Source of the DNA: Roseovarius albus
Lineage (GTDB): Bacteria; Pseudomonadota; Alphaproteobacteria; Rhodobacterales; Rhodobacteraceae
DNA: 64,000 nt
Direction of reading: 5' to 3'
Assembly: GCF_900172335.1 (NCBI RefSeq)
Contig: NZ_FWFX01000015.1
Coordinates: 1 to 64,000, forward strand
Below are positions 17,092 to 26,386 of this stretch, one piece after another. The notes beneath the pieces were generated by a model. That model searched no databases and was not told the origin of the DNA. It saw only the letters and a program-made list of their open reading frames with translations. A program made the translations under genes and the position numbers. Each line of letters starts with the position of its first letter. Position 1 is the stretch's first letter.

Positions 17092-19449
17092 ATGTTCTTT
17101 AAATTTCTTTTAGCTTTTTTCGTATCCGGTGTGCTCGCTCTGTTTCCAAACGCATCTTATGCACAGGCTGGCGACACAGAACAATGTTTCAGTTTAGCTG
17201 GTATAGATCTTGATCCAAATCTACCCGAAGGCCTCCCGGGGGTTCAATTTTCAGAAATCGATGTGACTGAAGCAATCTCTGTTTGTGGGCACATTGCAAG
17301 TACTTTGACAAACAGTGATGCGAATGCGCCGAGCATTTGGTTTACCTACGCACGGGCTTTGATGGCAGCAGGTGAATACGATAAGTCATTACCGTGGCTC
17401 ACAAAGTCCCAATCGCAGGGCTTTGCGTTGGCAGACAATGGATTAGGGCTGATCTATCAAAATGGCTTTGGCAATACTCAAAAGGATCTCGAAAAGGCCG
17501 AAGAACTATATCAGGCAGCTTGCAAGAAGGGAGCTGTTATAGGCTGCACCAACTTGGGTAGACTTGTCTTCGAAACAGACGAGGCAGCGGCGTATTCAAT
17601 TTTTTCGAATGCCTGTTCAGTACGCCCAGGTTATGGATGCTATTGGGCTGGATGGCAGTCGTTTAATGGCCGTGGAACTTTCAAGGATGCCACACAAGCT
17701 ATTTTCTGGTTCGAAACTGGATGTACATTTCGCGATTCTCAAGCATGCAACTTTTTAGCGTGGATGCACGATTCGGGTAATGGTGTGCAAAAAGATATAT
17801 CTCGCGCAACAAAGCTGTATGCTAAGGCGTGTGAGTTTGGGCATTCTTCAGCCTGCTATAAAGCAGGGGTTCAGATTCTTGAGAAAGATGCTCAACATGC
17901 ATTCAGACTTTTTGATCAGGGTTGCGCCAAGCGGGATGGTAGTTCCTGCGCATATGCCGCTATTTTATACGGCCAAGGGAATGGGGTAGAGGCGGATACT
18001 AGTAAAGAAACCAAATATTACTCCTTAGCTTGCGACTACGAAAACTGGAACGCTTGTTACTATGCAGCATATCGACTTGATAGAGGTATTGGCGCTAAAA
18101 AGGATATTGAGAAAGCACTCTCCTATTATGTCAAGGGTTGTGAAAACGGAGCCGCAAAGTCCTGCGTTCCCGCTGGTATGAAGCTCTCAGTGGGGTCAGC
18201 TGGCGAACACGATCCAGTAAAAGGGCTCTCGTACATCGAGAAAGCTTGCGAAGGAGGCGAAGTTAACGGATGCAGTATAGCTGGTGACTGGTATCAAAGA
18301 GGGCAAGGATCCGATGTAAATGCAAGACAAGCCGTCAATTATTTTGAACAAGCTTGTGACGGTGAAGATTCTAGATCCTGCAGAAAAGCAGCCACATTAC
18401 GCTTATCTGGTGAGGGGCTTCCAATTGATGCAGTTGCAGCATACAAAAACTTTCATAGCGGATGTGCTCTCAATGATGCTGAATCATGCTATGAAGTTGC
18501 TAGTGCTCACAAGACCAAATTGGGTGGTGTCGAATTTGACGGCCAAACAATTTTTGAAAACTACGCCCGCGCGTGTTCATTGGATTTTTTCGCGGGTTGC
18601 CACGAAGCTGGATTGACTCTTTTTTATTCTGGAGATTTTTCGGCTGGCGGGCGGTCGCGAGCGCCAGAATATTTTGATCTCGCTTGCAAAAATGGTGTAG
18701 GTGATAGTTGCTATTATATGGCACGGCAGTACGCTGACGGTGAAGGGGTCGTTGCAAACGCCTCGAATGCTTCGAAGTACTACTCATTAGCCTGCATCGC
18801 GGACAGTCAACTTGGCGCAGCTTCTGGCATTTGCCGCGATCAATCGCTTCAGACACTGGCCGGATATCCGCTTCGTACCCGTGATCAGGTATTTAAGTGT
18901 TGGTCTTTGCTTGAGATAATAGAAAACTACAGTGATCGCGATATTCTATCCAAACTGGCCAAGACTTATAAAGCAGGCCAATTTAACGCTATGAAGAGCG
19001 ATGTGGCAAACGCTGATGCGTTGATTGCGGACCCAGAATCGGCGGTCTATTTAGATTATCGTAGATTGGTCCGCGAAGATAAGGATGAAAAACGTTCTCA
19101 TTCGCTGATTAAAGACCCATCTAAGCTGTTTCAAATCGCTGGGTTATGCCACGTCCTTCTGACAAAGTTTAACGAGAAAGCGCCTGACTTTTCTGCGAAA
19201 TCCTCAATGCATGAATGGACAAAGATATTCTTCAGAGAAGGAGGGGAAGCAGTTCAAATTCCGCAACTAACAACAGAAGCGGCATTAAGTTTTTACAATA
19301 GTGTCCAAGTTACGATCAATGAACTCCAAATAGGCTTACAATCTGATGAGGCAAAACTGATGACTGTCGCTTATTCTGAATCTCTAGAGAACTGGGCAAA
19401 TGCGGGCCATCCAAATCTAAACGTATGGAAGCCGAAATTCATAAAGTGA
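17092..19449 (+). CDS. Secreted Sel1-repeat, Hcp-like cysteine-rich protein
   Basis: A 785-residue protein with a clear signal peptide (FFKFLLAFFVSGVLALF, cleavage near ASYAQA) and many Sel1-like repeats. At least twelve units carry a C-X7-C pair, the spacing of the disulfide-linked helical repeats of Helicobacter Hcp proteins, which argues for an oxidised, periplasmic or secreted solenoid. The last quarter lacks cysteine pairs. The start at 17092 has a GAGGG box and begins the signal peptide directly; the frame is open further upstream. The gene is visibly AT-richer than its neighbours, suggesting transfer. Sel1 proteins mediate protein-protein contacts; its partner is unknown. Confidence 0.85.
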   Translation: MFFKFLLAFFVSGVLALFPNASYAQAGDTEQCFSLAGIDLDPNLPEGLPGVQFSEIDVTEAISVCGHIASTLTNSDANAPSIWFTYARALMAAGEYDKSLPWLTKSQSQGFALADNGLGLIYQNGFGNTQKDLEKAEELYQAACKKGAVIGCTNLGRLVFETDEAAAYSIFSNACSVRPGYGCYWAGWQSFNGRGTFKDATQAIFWFETGCTFRDSQACNFLAWMHDSGNGVQKDISRATKLYAKACEFGHSSACYKAGVQILEKDAQHAFRLFDQGCAKRDGSSCAYAAILYGQGNGVEADTSKETKYYSLACDYENWNACYYAAYRLDRGIGAKKDIEKALSYYVKGCENGAAKSCVPAGMKLSVGSAGEHDPVKGLSYIEKACEGGEVNGCSIAGDWYQRGQGSDVNARQAVNYFEQACDGEDSRSCRKAATLRLSGEGLPIDAVAAYKNFHSGCALNDAESCYEVASAHKTKLGGVEFDGQTIFENYARACSLDFFAGCHEAGLTLFYSGDFSAGGRSRAPEYFDLACKNGVGDSCYYMARQYADGEGVVANASNASKYYSLACIADSQLGAASGICRDQSLQTLAGYPLRTRDQVFKCWSLLEIIENYSDRDILSKLAKTYKAGQFNAMKSDVANADALIADPESAVYLDYRRLVREDKDEKRSHSLIKDPSKLFQIAGLCHVLLTKFNEKAPDFSAKSSMHEWTKIFFREGGEAVQIPQLTTEAALSFYNSVQVTINELQIGLQSDEAKLMTVAYSESLENWANAGHPNLNVWKPKFIK

Positions 19450-19488
19450 GCATAATGAACCATAAACACCTTCTGAAGTACCGCCGAA

Positions 19489-19507
19489 GCTGCCATTATA
19501 TGGCGGC
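19489..19507 (+). terminator. Hairpin after the Sel1-repeat gene
   Basis: GCTGCCAT (19489-19496) pairs with ATGGCGGC (19500-19507), one G-U pair, loop TAT, followed by GTTTC. It is 39 bases after the stop. Confidence 0.5.
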
Positions 19508-19607
19508 GTTTCAAATGTACCATTTGCCTCACCTAGCAACAGCTTAGCCTTCTAAGATTGAATGTCCGCACTCTCTTACCGGTCAATAACTATCAGCAGC
19601 GGCGATC

Positions 19608-20093
19608 TTAGGCCACGCGGTTGACTTCCCCCGTGATGCCACCCCAAGCGCCCTTGATTAGCTCATAGCCCAGCACCCGTTCGGGGTTGGTGGGGGGCGG
19701 CATGATCACACCGTTGAGTTTCTCAAAACCAAAGCGGTTGTAATAGGGCGCGTCGCCCACCAGCATGGCCCGTTCCCAGCCCAGATCGCGGGCGACTTCC
19801 AGACTTTCACGGATCAGGAACCCGCCCAGACCTTCGCCCTGGTGGGTTGGGTGTACGGCGACGGGGCCGAGCAGCAGAACGGACAGATCACCAATGCGCA
19901 CGGGCCAATAGCGGATTGCGCCGGCCAGAATGCCCTCGGGGTCGCGGGCGGCCATGCTGAGGTGCGGCACGGGCGAGATATCATCGCGCAGGCGGTAAGA
20001 CGACAAAGCCTCGCGCCCCGGTGCAAAGCACAGGTCATAGAGGGCCTCGACCTCCCACCAGTCGTCCTCGGTTTCTGCCGCCAGTTTGAACAC
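19608..20093 (-). CDS. GNAT family N-acetyltransferase (YhbS-like)
   Basis: A 161-residue acetyltransferase. The acetyl-CoA pyrophosphate loop appears as VHPTHQGEGLGGFLIRES (Q/RxxGxG/A type), followed by AMLVGDAPYYNRFGFEKL, which is typical of the YhbS-like subgroup. The only start codon in frame is GTG at 20093; coding-like residues (PDEAR) continue a few codons upstream, so the true N-terminus may be slightly mis-set. It is divergent from the flavin reductase gene with about 80 bases between them. The substrate is unknown. Confidence 0.85.
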   Translation of the reverse strand: MFKLAAETEDDWWEVEALYDLCFAPGREALSSYRLRDDISPVPHLSMAARDPEGILAGAIRYWPVRIGDLSVLLLGPVAVHPTHQGEGLGGFLIRESLEVARDLGWERAMLVGDAPYYNRFGFEKLNGVIMPPPTNPERVLGYELIKGAWGGITGEVNRVA

Positions 20094-20173
20094 GCGCGCC
20101 TCATCGGGAAATTGCTGGCACGTGGGCTAACACGAGAGTAGACCGGGTTCAAACAACTCTGACAGGGGCACGC

Positions 20174-20776
20174 ATGTTTTATCAGCCAAAGGACGGCCAC
20201 GGCCTGCCGCACAACCCGTTCAACGCCATCGTGACGCCCCGGCCGATTGGCTGGATCTCATCACGGGATAGTGCAGGAAATGACAATCTTGCCCCCTACT
20301 CATTCTTTAATGCTGTGGCCTATGAGCCGCCGCAGGTGATGTTTGCCTCGACCTCGGCCAAGGCGGATCAGGACGGGACCAAGGACAGCGTGGCGAACAT
20401 TCGCGAGACAGGCGTGTTTTGCGTGAACATCGTGGAATATGCGATGCGGGATGCGATGAATGCGAGTTCGGGGATGTATGACAAGGGTGAGGATGAATTC
20501 GCGCTGGCCGGGTTGGAGAAGGTGGCGTGTGAGATCATTACCTGCGCCCGCGTTGCCGGAGCCCCGGCAGCGCTGGAATGCAAACTAACGCAGATTGTGA
20601 AATTGCCTGGGCAATCCAATTACACGGTGTTTGGCGAGGTGAAGGGCGTGCACATGCGCGACGATTGCCTGAAAGACGGCGCGTTTGATGTGCTCGCGTT
20701 CAACCCGCTTGCCCGGATGGGGTACAAGGATTACACGGTGGTGCGCGAGGCATTCAGTTTGGAGCGGCCGGATTAG
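20174..20776 (+). CDS. Flavin reductase family protein (FMN-binding split barrel)
   Basis: A 200-residue protein of the flavin reductase-like, FMN-binding split-barrel family. It has the N-terminal IVTPRPIGWISSRDSAGNDN strand-loop, NLAPYSFFNA, and GVFCVNIVEYAMRDAMN, all characteristic of the group. Members use NAD(P)H to reduce FMN or act as small flavoenzymes; no monooxygenase partner lies nearby. An AGGGG ribosome-binding site precedes the ATG. A stable hairpin follows the gene. Confidence 0.88.
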   Translation: MFYQPKDGHGLPHNPFNAIVTPRPIGWISSRDSAGNDNLAPYSFFNAVAYEPPQVMFASTSAKADQDGTKDSVANIRETGVFCVNIVEYAMRDAMNASSGMYDKGEDEFALAGLEKVACEIITCARVAGAPAALECKLTQIVKLPGQSNYTVFGEVKGVHMRDDCLKDGAFDVLAFNPLARMGYKDYTVVREAFSLERPD

Positions 20777-20820
20777 AATAACTCAATCAGTTTATCCCTA
20801 GCAAGTCAGAGATACAAAGT

Positions 20821-20840
20821 CAGCTTTGCGGACAAAGCTG
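20821..20840. terminator. Hairpin between convergent genes
   Basis: CAGCTTTG and CAAAGCTG form a perfect 8-bp stem with loop CGGA, between the flavin reductase stop and the end of the leftward membrane-protein gene; the palindrome TTTAGGCCTAAA follows. It may act for both directions; T-runs are weak. Confidence 0.45.
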
Positions 20841-20864
20841 CCATTTAGGCCTAAATTTAGCAGC

Positions 20865-21317
20865 TTATTTAAACACAACGTCAGGACATTTGTTATAGAT
20901 AACAGCTTTTAGAAAATCAGCTCCGATAAAGTAGTCGGCCCAATATATTTTTGATCCATCTTTACACCTAATTATTACAAGACCGTGATCCACCTCTTGA
21001 TAAATCATTATGTTCTGCCACAGCATTTGCTTGCGGTTACACCTAAAGGGTATCGGTAAAAACCGACAAGGCCCTTCTATTCCTCGCTCATCCCAAATCA
21101 CAGAGCCTTCACTTTTGGATGCGAACCAGGTTCCCCACACGCAGTAGCTAAAAAATACGACACAACCCAATAAAAGCCATAGCACCCAATCCGAGACAGC
21201 CGGTGAACAAAGATGAAAGTCGACAATAAGGTACGCACTCAACCCAACAAACGTCAAAAAAAAAGAAAATGAAAAGTAGAGCTGTCGCTCGTGGTAGATA
21301 GATCTTACCGAATTCAT
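20865..21317 (-). CDS. Unknown small membrane protein
   Basis: A 150-residue protein, not recognised. Two hydrophobic segments (about residues 14-33 and 42-62) are followed by an about 85-residue, beta-rich soluble part (IWDERGIEGPCRFLPIP..., ending KCPDVVFK) that resembles small PH-like or DUF domains after two helices. Codon use is AT-rich like the Sel1 gene, unlike the neighbouring core genes, consistent with recent acquisition. Convergent with the flavin reductase gene. Probably real because of its length and membrane topology, but without assigned role. Confidence 0.6.
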   Translation of the reverse strand: MNSVRSIYHERQLYFSFSFFLTFVGLSAYLIVDFHLCSPAVSDWVLWLLLGCVVFFSYCVWGTWFASKSEGSVIWDERGIEGPCRFLPIPFRCNRKQMLWQNIMIYQEVDHGLVIIRCKDGSKIYWADYFIGADFLKAVIYNKCPDVVFK

Positions 21318-21604
21318 TGTTGTGTTCGAGTGAATTTGCTCTGTCGGCGATTGTAAGCGGAACAGTGCGCATCAGCAGACATGAAAAAAACTAATCAGAC
21401 CGACTACAATTACTAGTTTCAAGTTGCTGGGCTCCGAAACAATGATTTAACTCGTGAAATAAAAAAGAATTACGCCAATATTTTGGCGTTGGAGTTGAGC
21501 GGTCTTATTTAAATAGAGCATATCCATTTTGGGCTTTTGACTGCCAATAGTTTTGACCATCTAAATTCTGTTAAACAGTCAGATGTGGTATTGTCCAACA
21601 ATTT
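21318..21604. other. AT-rich spacer
   Basis: About 290 bases of AT-rich sequence between the unknown membrane protein and the SulP terminator. No coding frame, tRNA or convincing regulatory motif was seen. Confidence 0.5.
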
Positions 21605-21628
21605 AAAAAAGGGCGCCTTCTAGCGCCC
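21605..21628 (-). terminator. Rho-independent terminator of the SulP gene
   Basis: GGGCGC (21611-21616) and GCGCCC (21623-21628) form a perfect stem with a 6-base loop. In the leftward direction it is followed by six T residues. It lies 9 bases after the SulP stop. Confidence 0.85.
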
Positions 21629-21637
21629 CTTCTTGGT

Positions 21638-23263
21638 TTAGTGTCCGCCTAAGATTCCGGTTCTTACACCGTAATCGACCGCGATTTCGTAGTCCGGGTC
21701 GTCGGCGCTGTCGACCATCAGGTGGCCGGCTTTTTTCAGCAACCCGTGGCAGTCGCGGCTGAGGTGGCGCAGTTGGATGCGTTTGCCGGCCGTTTCGTAT
21801 TTCAGGGCAATGGCTTCAATTGCTTGAAGGGCCGATTGGTCTGCAACACGGCTTCCGGCAAAGTCGACGATCACCAAATCTGGGTCGCCCTTGGGATCGA
21901 AGAGTTCTGAGAAACCTTCGGCAGAGCCAAAGAACAGCGGGCCTTGGATGCGGTAGACCTTTTTATCTTCGGTTTCTTCGGTGTCGGCGTTGATGCGGGT
22001 GGCGTTGCTCCAGGCGTAGGCCAGTGCCGAAACGATCACACCGACGACAACGGCGATGGCAAGGTCGTACTTCACGGTCACAACCGTCACCAAAATGATC
22101 ACCAGCGCATCGGTTAGTGGCACCTTGCGCATGATGGTGAGTGAGTTCCATGCGAATGTCCCAATCACCACCATGAACATCACACCGACCAAGGCAGCTA
22201 GGGGGATTTGTTCAATCAATGGCGAGGCAAACAGGATGAAGATCAGCAGGAAGATAGCCGCTGCCGTGCCTGCCAGACGGGTGCGACCGCCGGATTTGAC
22301 GTTGATCATCGACTGACCGATCATCGCACAGCCGCCCATGCCACCAAAGAAACCGGTGACAACGTTGGCCGCACCTTGCGCCACGCATTCCTGACTTGCG
22401 CCACCGCGTTTACCAGTCATTTCGCTGACAAGGTTGAGTGTCAGAAGGCTTTCAATCAAGCCAATGGCAGCCAAGATAACGGCATAGGGCAGGATGATCT
22501 CAAAGGTCTCCCAGTTTAAAGGCACCATTGGGATGTGGAACATGGGCAGGCCGCCCTCGATAGACGCCAGATCGCCCACGCGGGGGACCTCCAAACCAAA
22601 CCCAATCACCAAGGCGGCGACAACGCCGATGCCCGCCAGTGGGGCCGGAATAACCTTGGTTATGCGTGGCATGACCCAGATAATCGCCATCGTCAGCGCA
22701 ACCAGACCCAGCATGGTGTAAAGCGCCCCACCGCTGAGCCATTCGCCACCGCTCATCCCGTGGCCGGTGTTTTCCATACTGCCCGGCACCTTGAATTGCC
22801 CCAGCTGTGCAAGGAAAATCACAATCGCCAGCCCGTTGACAAAGCCCAGCATTACAGGATGCGGCACAAGGCGGATAAATTTGCCCCAATGCATGACTCC
22901 AGCGATGACCTGTAGGATGCCCATCAGCACCACGGTGGCGAACAGATATTCAACGCCGTGTTCCGCCACCAAGGCCACCATGACCACGGCCAGCGCTCCG
23001 GTGGCCCCGGAGATCATGCCCGGACGGCCACCAAAGAGCGCAGTGATCAGGCCGACAAGGAAAGCCGCATAAAGGCCAACCAGCGGATGGACCCCAGCGA
23101 CAAAGGCAAAGGCCACGGCCTCGGGGACGAGAGCAAGGGCAACGGTCAGGCCGGACAGCAGTTCTGTTCGGATACCGGCGGCTGTAAACGGCTCTTGCGG
23201 GTTGCGCTTCATGCCGGTCAGATCCAGACGATTGGCGAGGCCAGTCTGCAATAGCTTTTTCAC
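21638..23263 (-). CDS. SulP family inorganic anion transporter with STAS domain
   Basis: A 541-residue transporter: about ten to twelve hydrophobic segments over residues 30-420 and a cytoplasmic C-terminal STAS domain (about 430-540, including VIVDFAGSRVADQSALQAIE). SulP carriers move sulfate, bicarbonate or related anions, often with Na+ or H+. The conserved GGMGGCAMIGQSMIN segment in the membrane domain is typical of the bacterial branch. No carbonic anhydrase or sulfur-assimilation gene is adjacent, so the substrate is open. It is single-gene by context, ended by a strong terminator. Confidence 0.93.
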   Translation of the reverse strand: MKKLLQTGLANRLDLTGMKRNPQEPFTAAGIRTELLSGLTVALALVPEAVAFAFVAGVHPLVGLYAAFLVGLITALFGGRPGMISGATGALAVVMVALVAEHGVEYLFATVVLMGILQVIAGVMHWGKFIRLVPHPVMLGFVNGLAIVIFLAQLGQFKVPGSMENTGHGMSGGEWLSGGALYTMLGLVALTMAIIWVMPRITKVIPAPLAGIGVVAALVIGFGLEVPRVGDLASIEGGLPMFHIPMVPLNWETFEIILPYAVILAAIGLIESLLTLNLVSEMTGKRGGASQECVAQGAANVVTGFFGGMGGCAMIGQSMINVKSGGRTRLAGTAAAIFLLIFILFASPLIEQIPLAALVGVMFMVVIGTFAWNSLTIMRKVPLTDALVIILVTVVTVKYDLAIAVVVGVIVSALAYAWSNATRINADTEETEDKKVYRIQGPLFFGSAEGFSELFDPKGDPDLVIVDFAGSRVADQSALQAIEAIALKYETAGKRIQLRHLSRDCHGLLKKAGHLMVDSADDPDYEIAVDYGVRTGILGGH

Positions 23264-23390
23264 CTTGAGGGTATCCTGTTTGTCCGGGGCGTCGGCGGTT
23301 GATAACGCGTGTTAATTGAGCTGGGGTGAACGGTGGGTTCTTCCCCATCCGCGCAGCCTATACCGCCCTTGGCACCGGCCCGGCAACCAT

Positions 23391-24401
23391 CTATTTCTGG
23401 TAATAGTCGCGAAACCACGCCACAAACTGAGCAATACCGTCCTTTATTTCCGTTTGCGGGGCATAACCGGTCAGGTTTCGCAGCAAGGTTGCATCGGCCC
23501 AGGTGGCGGGCACATCACCTTTTTGCATTTCCATCAAATTGCGTTTAGCGGGTATGCCAAGCTCGGCCTCGATGGTGTCGACAAAATCAAGCAGCTTGAC
23601 CGTTTGCGAATTTCCAATGTTGACGATGCGGTACGGGGCGACGGGCGAGAGGCTATCCCAGTCGGGAATATCCTCGGGTGCTTCAGGGCGTTCCGGGGCT
23701 TTGTCGATCAGCAAGCGCAAACCATGCACCAGATCGTTGATGTAGGTGAAATCACGATACATCTCACCATGGTTGTAGACATCGATGGGTCGCCCTTCGA
23801 GGATCGCATCGACAAACTTGAACAGCGCCATGTCAGGCCGCCCCCAGGGGCCATAAACAGTGAAAAAGCGGAACATCGTGGTCGGGATATTCCACAGATG
23901 CGCATAGGAATGGCCCATCGCTTCGCCCGCCTTTTTCGTGGCGGCGTATATCGTCATCGGGCTGTCGGCCTTGTGCGTCTCGGCATAGGGCATTTCTGTA
24001 TTGGCACCATAGACAGATGACGTCGACGCCATCAGTAGGTGTTTGACCTGATGCCGCCGGGCCACCTCCATGATGTTGAACGTGCCCACAACATTCGCAT
24101 CTACATAAGCGCGCGGCGCTTCAAGGCTGTAGCGCACTCCGGCCTGCGCGGCGAGATGTACGATGATCTCAGGCTCAAACGCATCGGTAACACGGTCAAT
24201 CGTTTCAACATCTTCAAGGCGCGCTTCGGTCGCAGAGAAGTTTGGATGCTGAAGCAGAATCTGATGACGCCGCTGTTTTAGGCGGACGTCATAGTAATCT
24301 GTCATCCCGTCAAAGCCATGAACGGTGCAACCTTCTTCCAACAAAAGTTTTGCCAAATGGAAGCCAATGAAACCCGCCGTTCCGGTGATGAATACTCTCA
24401 T
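23391..24401 (-). CDS. NAD-dependent epimerase, UDP-glucuronate 4-epimerase-like
   Basis: A 336-residue short-chain-type sugar-nucleotide epimerase. It has the NAD-binding GTAGFIGFHLAKLL at the N-terminus, the STSSVYG segment, the catalytic YAATK (Tyr-x3-Lys) motif and RFFTVYGPWGRPDMA, which together match UDP-glucuronate 4-epimerases (LpsL-type). The product, UDP-galacturonate, feeds lipopolysaccharide or capsule. The start is placed at 24401, where the Rossmann fold begins; a long in-frame upstream extension has no family match. The gene stands alone but could supply the glycan made by the GT25/GT11 genes elsewhere in the window (inference). Confidence 0.88.
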   Translation of the reverse strand: MRVFITGTAGFIGFHLAKLLLEEGCTVHGFDGMTDYYDVRLKQRRHQILLQHPNFSATEARLEDVETIDRVTDAFEPEIIVHLAAQAGVRYSLEAPRAYVDANVVGTFNIMEVARRHQVKHLLMASTSSVYGANTEMPYAETHKADSPMTIYAATKKAGEAMGHSYAHLWNIPTTMFRFFTVYGPWGRPDMALFKFVDAILEGRPIDVYNHGEMYRDFTYINDLVHGLRLLIDKAPERPEAPEDIPDWDSLSPVAPYRIVNIGNSQTVKLLDFVDTIEAELGIPAKRNLMEMQKGDVPATWADATLLRNLTGYAPQTEIKDGIAQFVAWFRDYYQK

Positions 24402-24766
24402 GCCCCTCGCCTGACTTGAATTCTTACGTGCAATGGAACCACCATTAGCGTCAATTCCGTGCAGACACCAAACAATAGATGCACATGTGCAGCGAATTAC
24501 GTCTTTGCAGAAGAAATTTGCAATCCGGCGGGACACCGGATTGCAATAGGGACTGCCCGTACTCAGGGAGAGATGATGTGTTCCAAATCGCCAGTGGATA
24601 ATAAAAACAAACTTGCTATGAAAAATATCTTTGCCGGACGAGCAATTTGGAACACCTCTACAAATTGACGTAAGGGCATCAATGTTCCGAAAATCTAGCG
24701 TTAATGTTCCGCTGAATTCCGTCAATCTATTGATTTAAATATAAATAAATACCAAATTTTGTGAAA
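24402..24766. other. Intergenic region with an 11-bp hairpin
   Basis: An AT-rich 365-base gap upstream of the epimerase. It contains TTGCAATCCGG (24518-24528) and its exact complement CCGGATTGCAA (24536-24546) with a 7-base loop; in the leftward direction AATTTCTTCT follows, terminator-like. As the S8-protease terminator already lies upstream (24767-24793), a short leftward RNA between the two hairpins is possible but not shown. The open frame across this region has no family likeness. Confidence 0.45.
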
Positions 24767-24793
24767 TTGCCACCGATTTTTGATCGGTGGCAA
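24767..24793 (-). terminator. Terminator of the SARP-PAP2-S8 operon
   Basis: TTGCCACCGAT (24767-24777) and ATCGGTGGCAA (24783-24793) form a perfect 11-bp stem with a 5-base loop. Leftward it is followed by TTTC. It lies 25 bases after the S8 protease stop. Confidence 0.75.
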
Positions 24794-24818
24794 CAGGATA
24801 TTTACGCAAATTGACGAA

Positions 24819-26363
24819 TCACTTGAGCGCTTTTTTGACGGCAGCCATGGCATCGACCAACCCTGCACCAAAGAACGATTCGAATGGCAGAGCTTCTTCT
24901 CCTTCGCGGTTCATGCTGTCGGTGTGCAGATTAATGTCGCCATCGGGTGTTGGCATATCGCGGCGCGCGGTTTCGACCAGCAGAGCCTTGATGTCGCATC
25001 CATCCCGCACATTGCATTCACAAAGTTCGCGTCGTTCAGCGCGGCGGATCAGGGCAATTACACCGCCGACCAAGGCCGTGGCACCTGACGTGCCGCCAAA
25101 CTGCGTATAGAGCCCAGTTTGGTCGTCATCTTCTCCATCCTCAACATCGCCACCGATATCATAGCCGAAACGACCAGGCACATCGGTCGCCAGCAGGGCC
25201 TGCTTGCTGTAAGGGATTTCCAGAGCTCCTTCGGGTAGAAGATACTCGAACTCTTTAAGCTGTTTGTCATTGCCGCGTAGCTGATGGCGGTTAAAGACTT
25301 CCATGTCATCCGAAGGAGCCACGAGTGTCAGCCCCTCGCCATAGTTGGAGTAACCAGAACGGTACCCCAACGCACTGACCGACCCGACGGAGATGATCCC
25401 ATTTTCGCGTGTCGCAAGGCTTGCAGGATAGGACATCTGACTTTCGCCTTCGTTGCCCGATGCACAGACGATGGGAACGTGTTTGCTGAGCGCTACGAAC
25501 AGCGCGCGAACCACCACCCAAAGCCGTTTTTTACTGTCAAAGGGTTGCGATGCCTTTGGATCGAATCCGGCAGCATGGGCCTCCATCAACTCGATCCGGT
25601 GCAAAAGGTCAGCCGCTTCGCGGTTTGCCCAGCTTTGCAGCTCGGCCTGAAAGTCATCTGAAGGTTCCAGAGCAGAGGCCTTCGGGTCAGGTAGGCCGCG
25701 TGGCATGATAATGACATCAGGTTTCAGCATCCAAGCATAAAGCAAGGCGGCCGCAAACTGTAGCGGATCATCATCGAACCCAGTGCGGATTGAAATCAGC
25801 TTCGAAAACGGATCCACACCGAAATAGGGTATGACACCGGGCGTAGGCTCATCTTCCTTGTCGGTGATTTCCGGCCCGCCGACAGCAAGACCCGTGATCG
25901 CCGTACCGTGTGAGGAGAACAGTTTTTCGGAATCGCCTGCGCTACGCATGTAGCCTTTTGACGCTTTCAGGTGCTGAACCACCTCTTCGAACAAGGCGTC
26001 ATCATCTGCAGACAGATGCTCAAGTACCAAACCTTCGGTATCGAGGTCTTTGAAATTCTCGTCGCCTGGTCCGGGATCATCGCCTTTGTGCAGACGAGAC
26101 CCATACGGGGTGATGGTAAAATCTATCGAATTCTCCCGATCCACGCGCCCCTTGAGGTTGGGATGATCAGAGCTGCAGCCCACGTCCAGCATCAACACTT
26201 TGGACGGCGTCAGGCAGTCCTTTTTTTCCAGCTTGTCCCACAGCGTATGGCTGAAGTCCTTGCCGTTCTTCTTGAGGCTCACCACCCCGAGGGAAACCAG
26301 ATGCCAAAGATAGTAATAGTCTGACTTTGACGGATCGTTTTTGTCACATTTTTTTTTCATCAT
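24819..26363 (-). CDS. S8 family (subtilisin-like) serine peptidase
   Basis: A 514-residue subtilase with all three catalytic motifs: Asp in VLMLDVGCSSDHP (about residue 60), His in FSSHGTAITGLAVG (about 153) and Ser in FGGTSGATALVGGV (about 450), plus the oxyanion Asn region ASGNEGE. No signal peptide or propeptide-like leader is seen, so it may act inside the cell. The catalytic Asp motif has Val-Gly in place of the usual Ser/Thr-Gly. It begins 23 bases after the PAP2 gene and ends at a strong terminator, so it is the last gene of a three-gene operon. The substrate is unknown. Confidence 0.88.
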   Translation of the reverse strand: MMKKKCDKNDPSKSDYYYLWHLVSLGVVSLKKNGKDFSHTLWDKLEKKDCLTPSKVLMLDVGCSSDHPNLKGRVDRENSIDFTITPYGSRLHKGDDPGPGDENFKDLDTEGLVLEHLSADDDALFEEVVQHLKASKGYMRSAGDSEKLFSSHGTAITGLAVGGPEITDKEDEPTPGVIPYFGVDPFSKLISIRTGFDDDPLQFAAALLYAWMLKPDVIIMPRGLPDPKASALEPSDDFQAELQSWANREAADLLHRIELMEAHAAGFDPKASQPFDSKKRLWVVVRALFVALSKHVPIVCASGNEGESQMSYPASLATRENGIISVGSVSALGYRSGYSNYGEGLTLVAPSDDMEVFNRHQLRGNDKQLKEFEYLLPEGALEIPYSKQALLATDVPGRFGYDIGGDVEDGEDDDQTGLYTQFGGTSGATALVGGVIALIRRAERRELCECNVRDGCDIKALLVETARRDMPTPDGDINLHTDSMNREGEEALPFESFFGAGLVDAMAAVKKALK

Positions 26364-26386
26364 ACTTCGTCTTTCAAAATCTCAAA

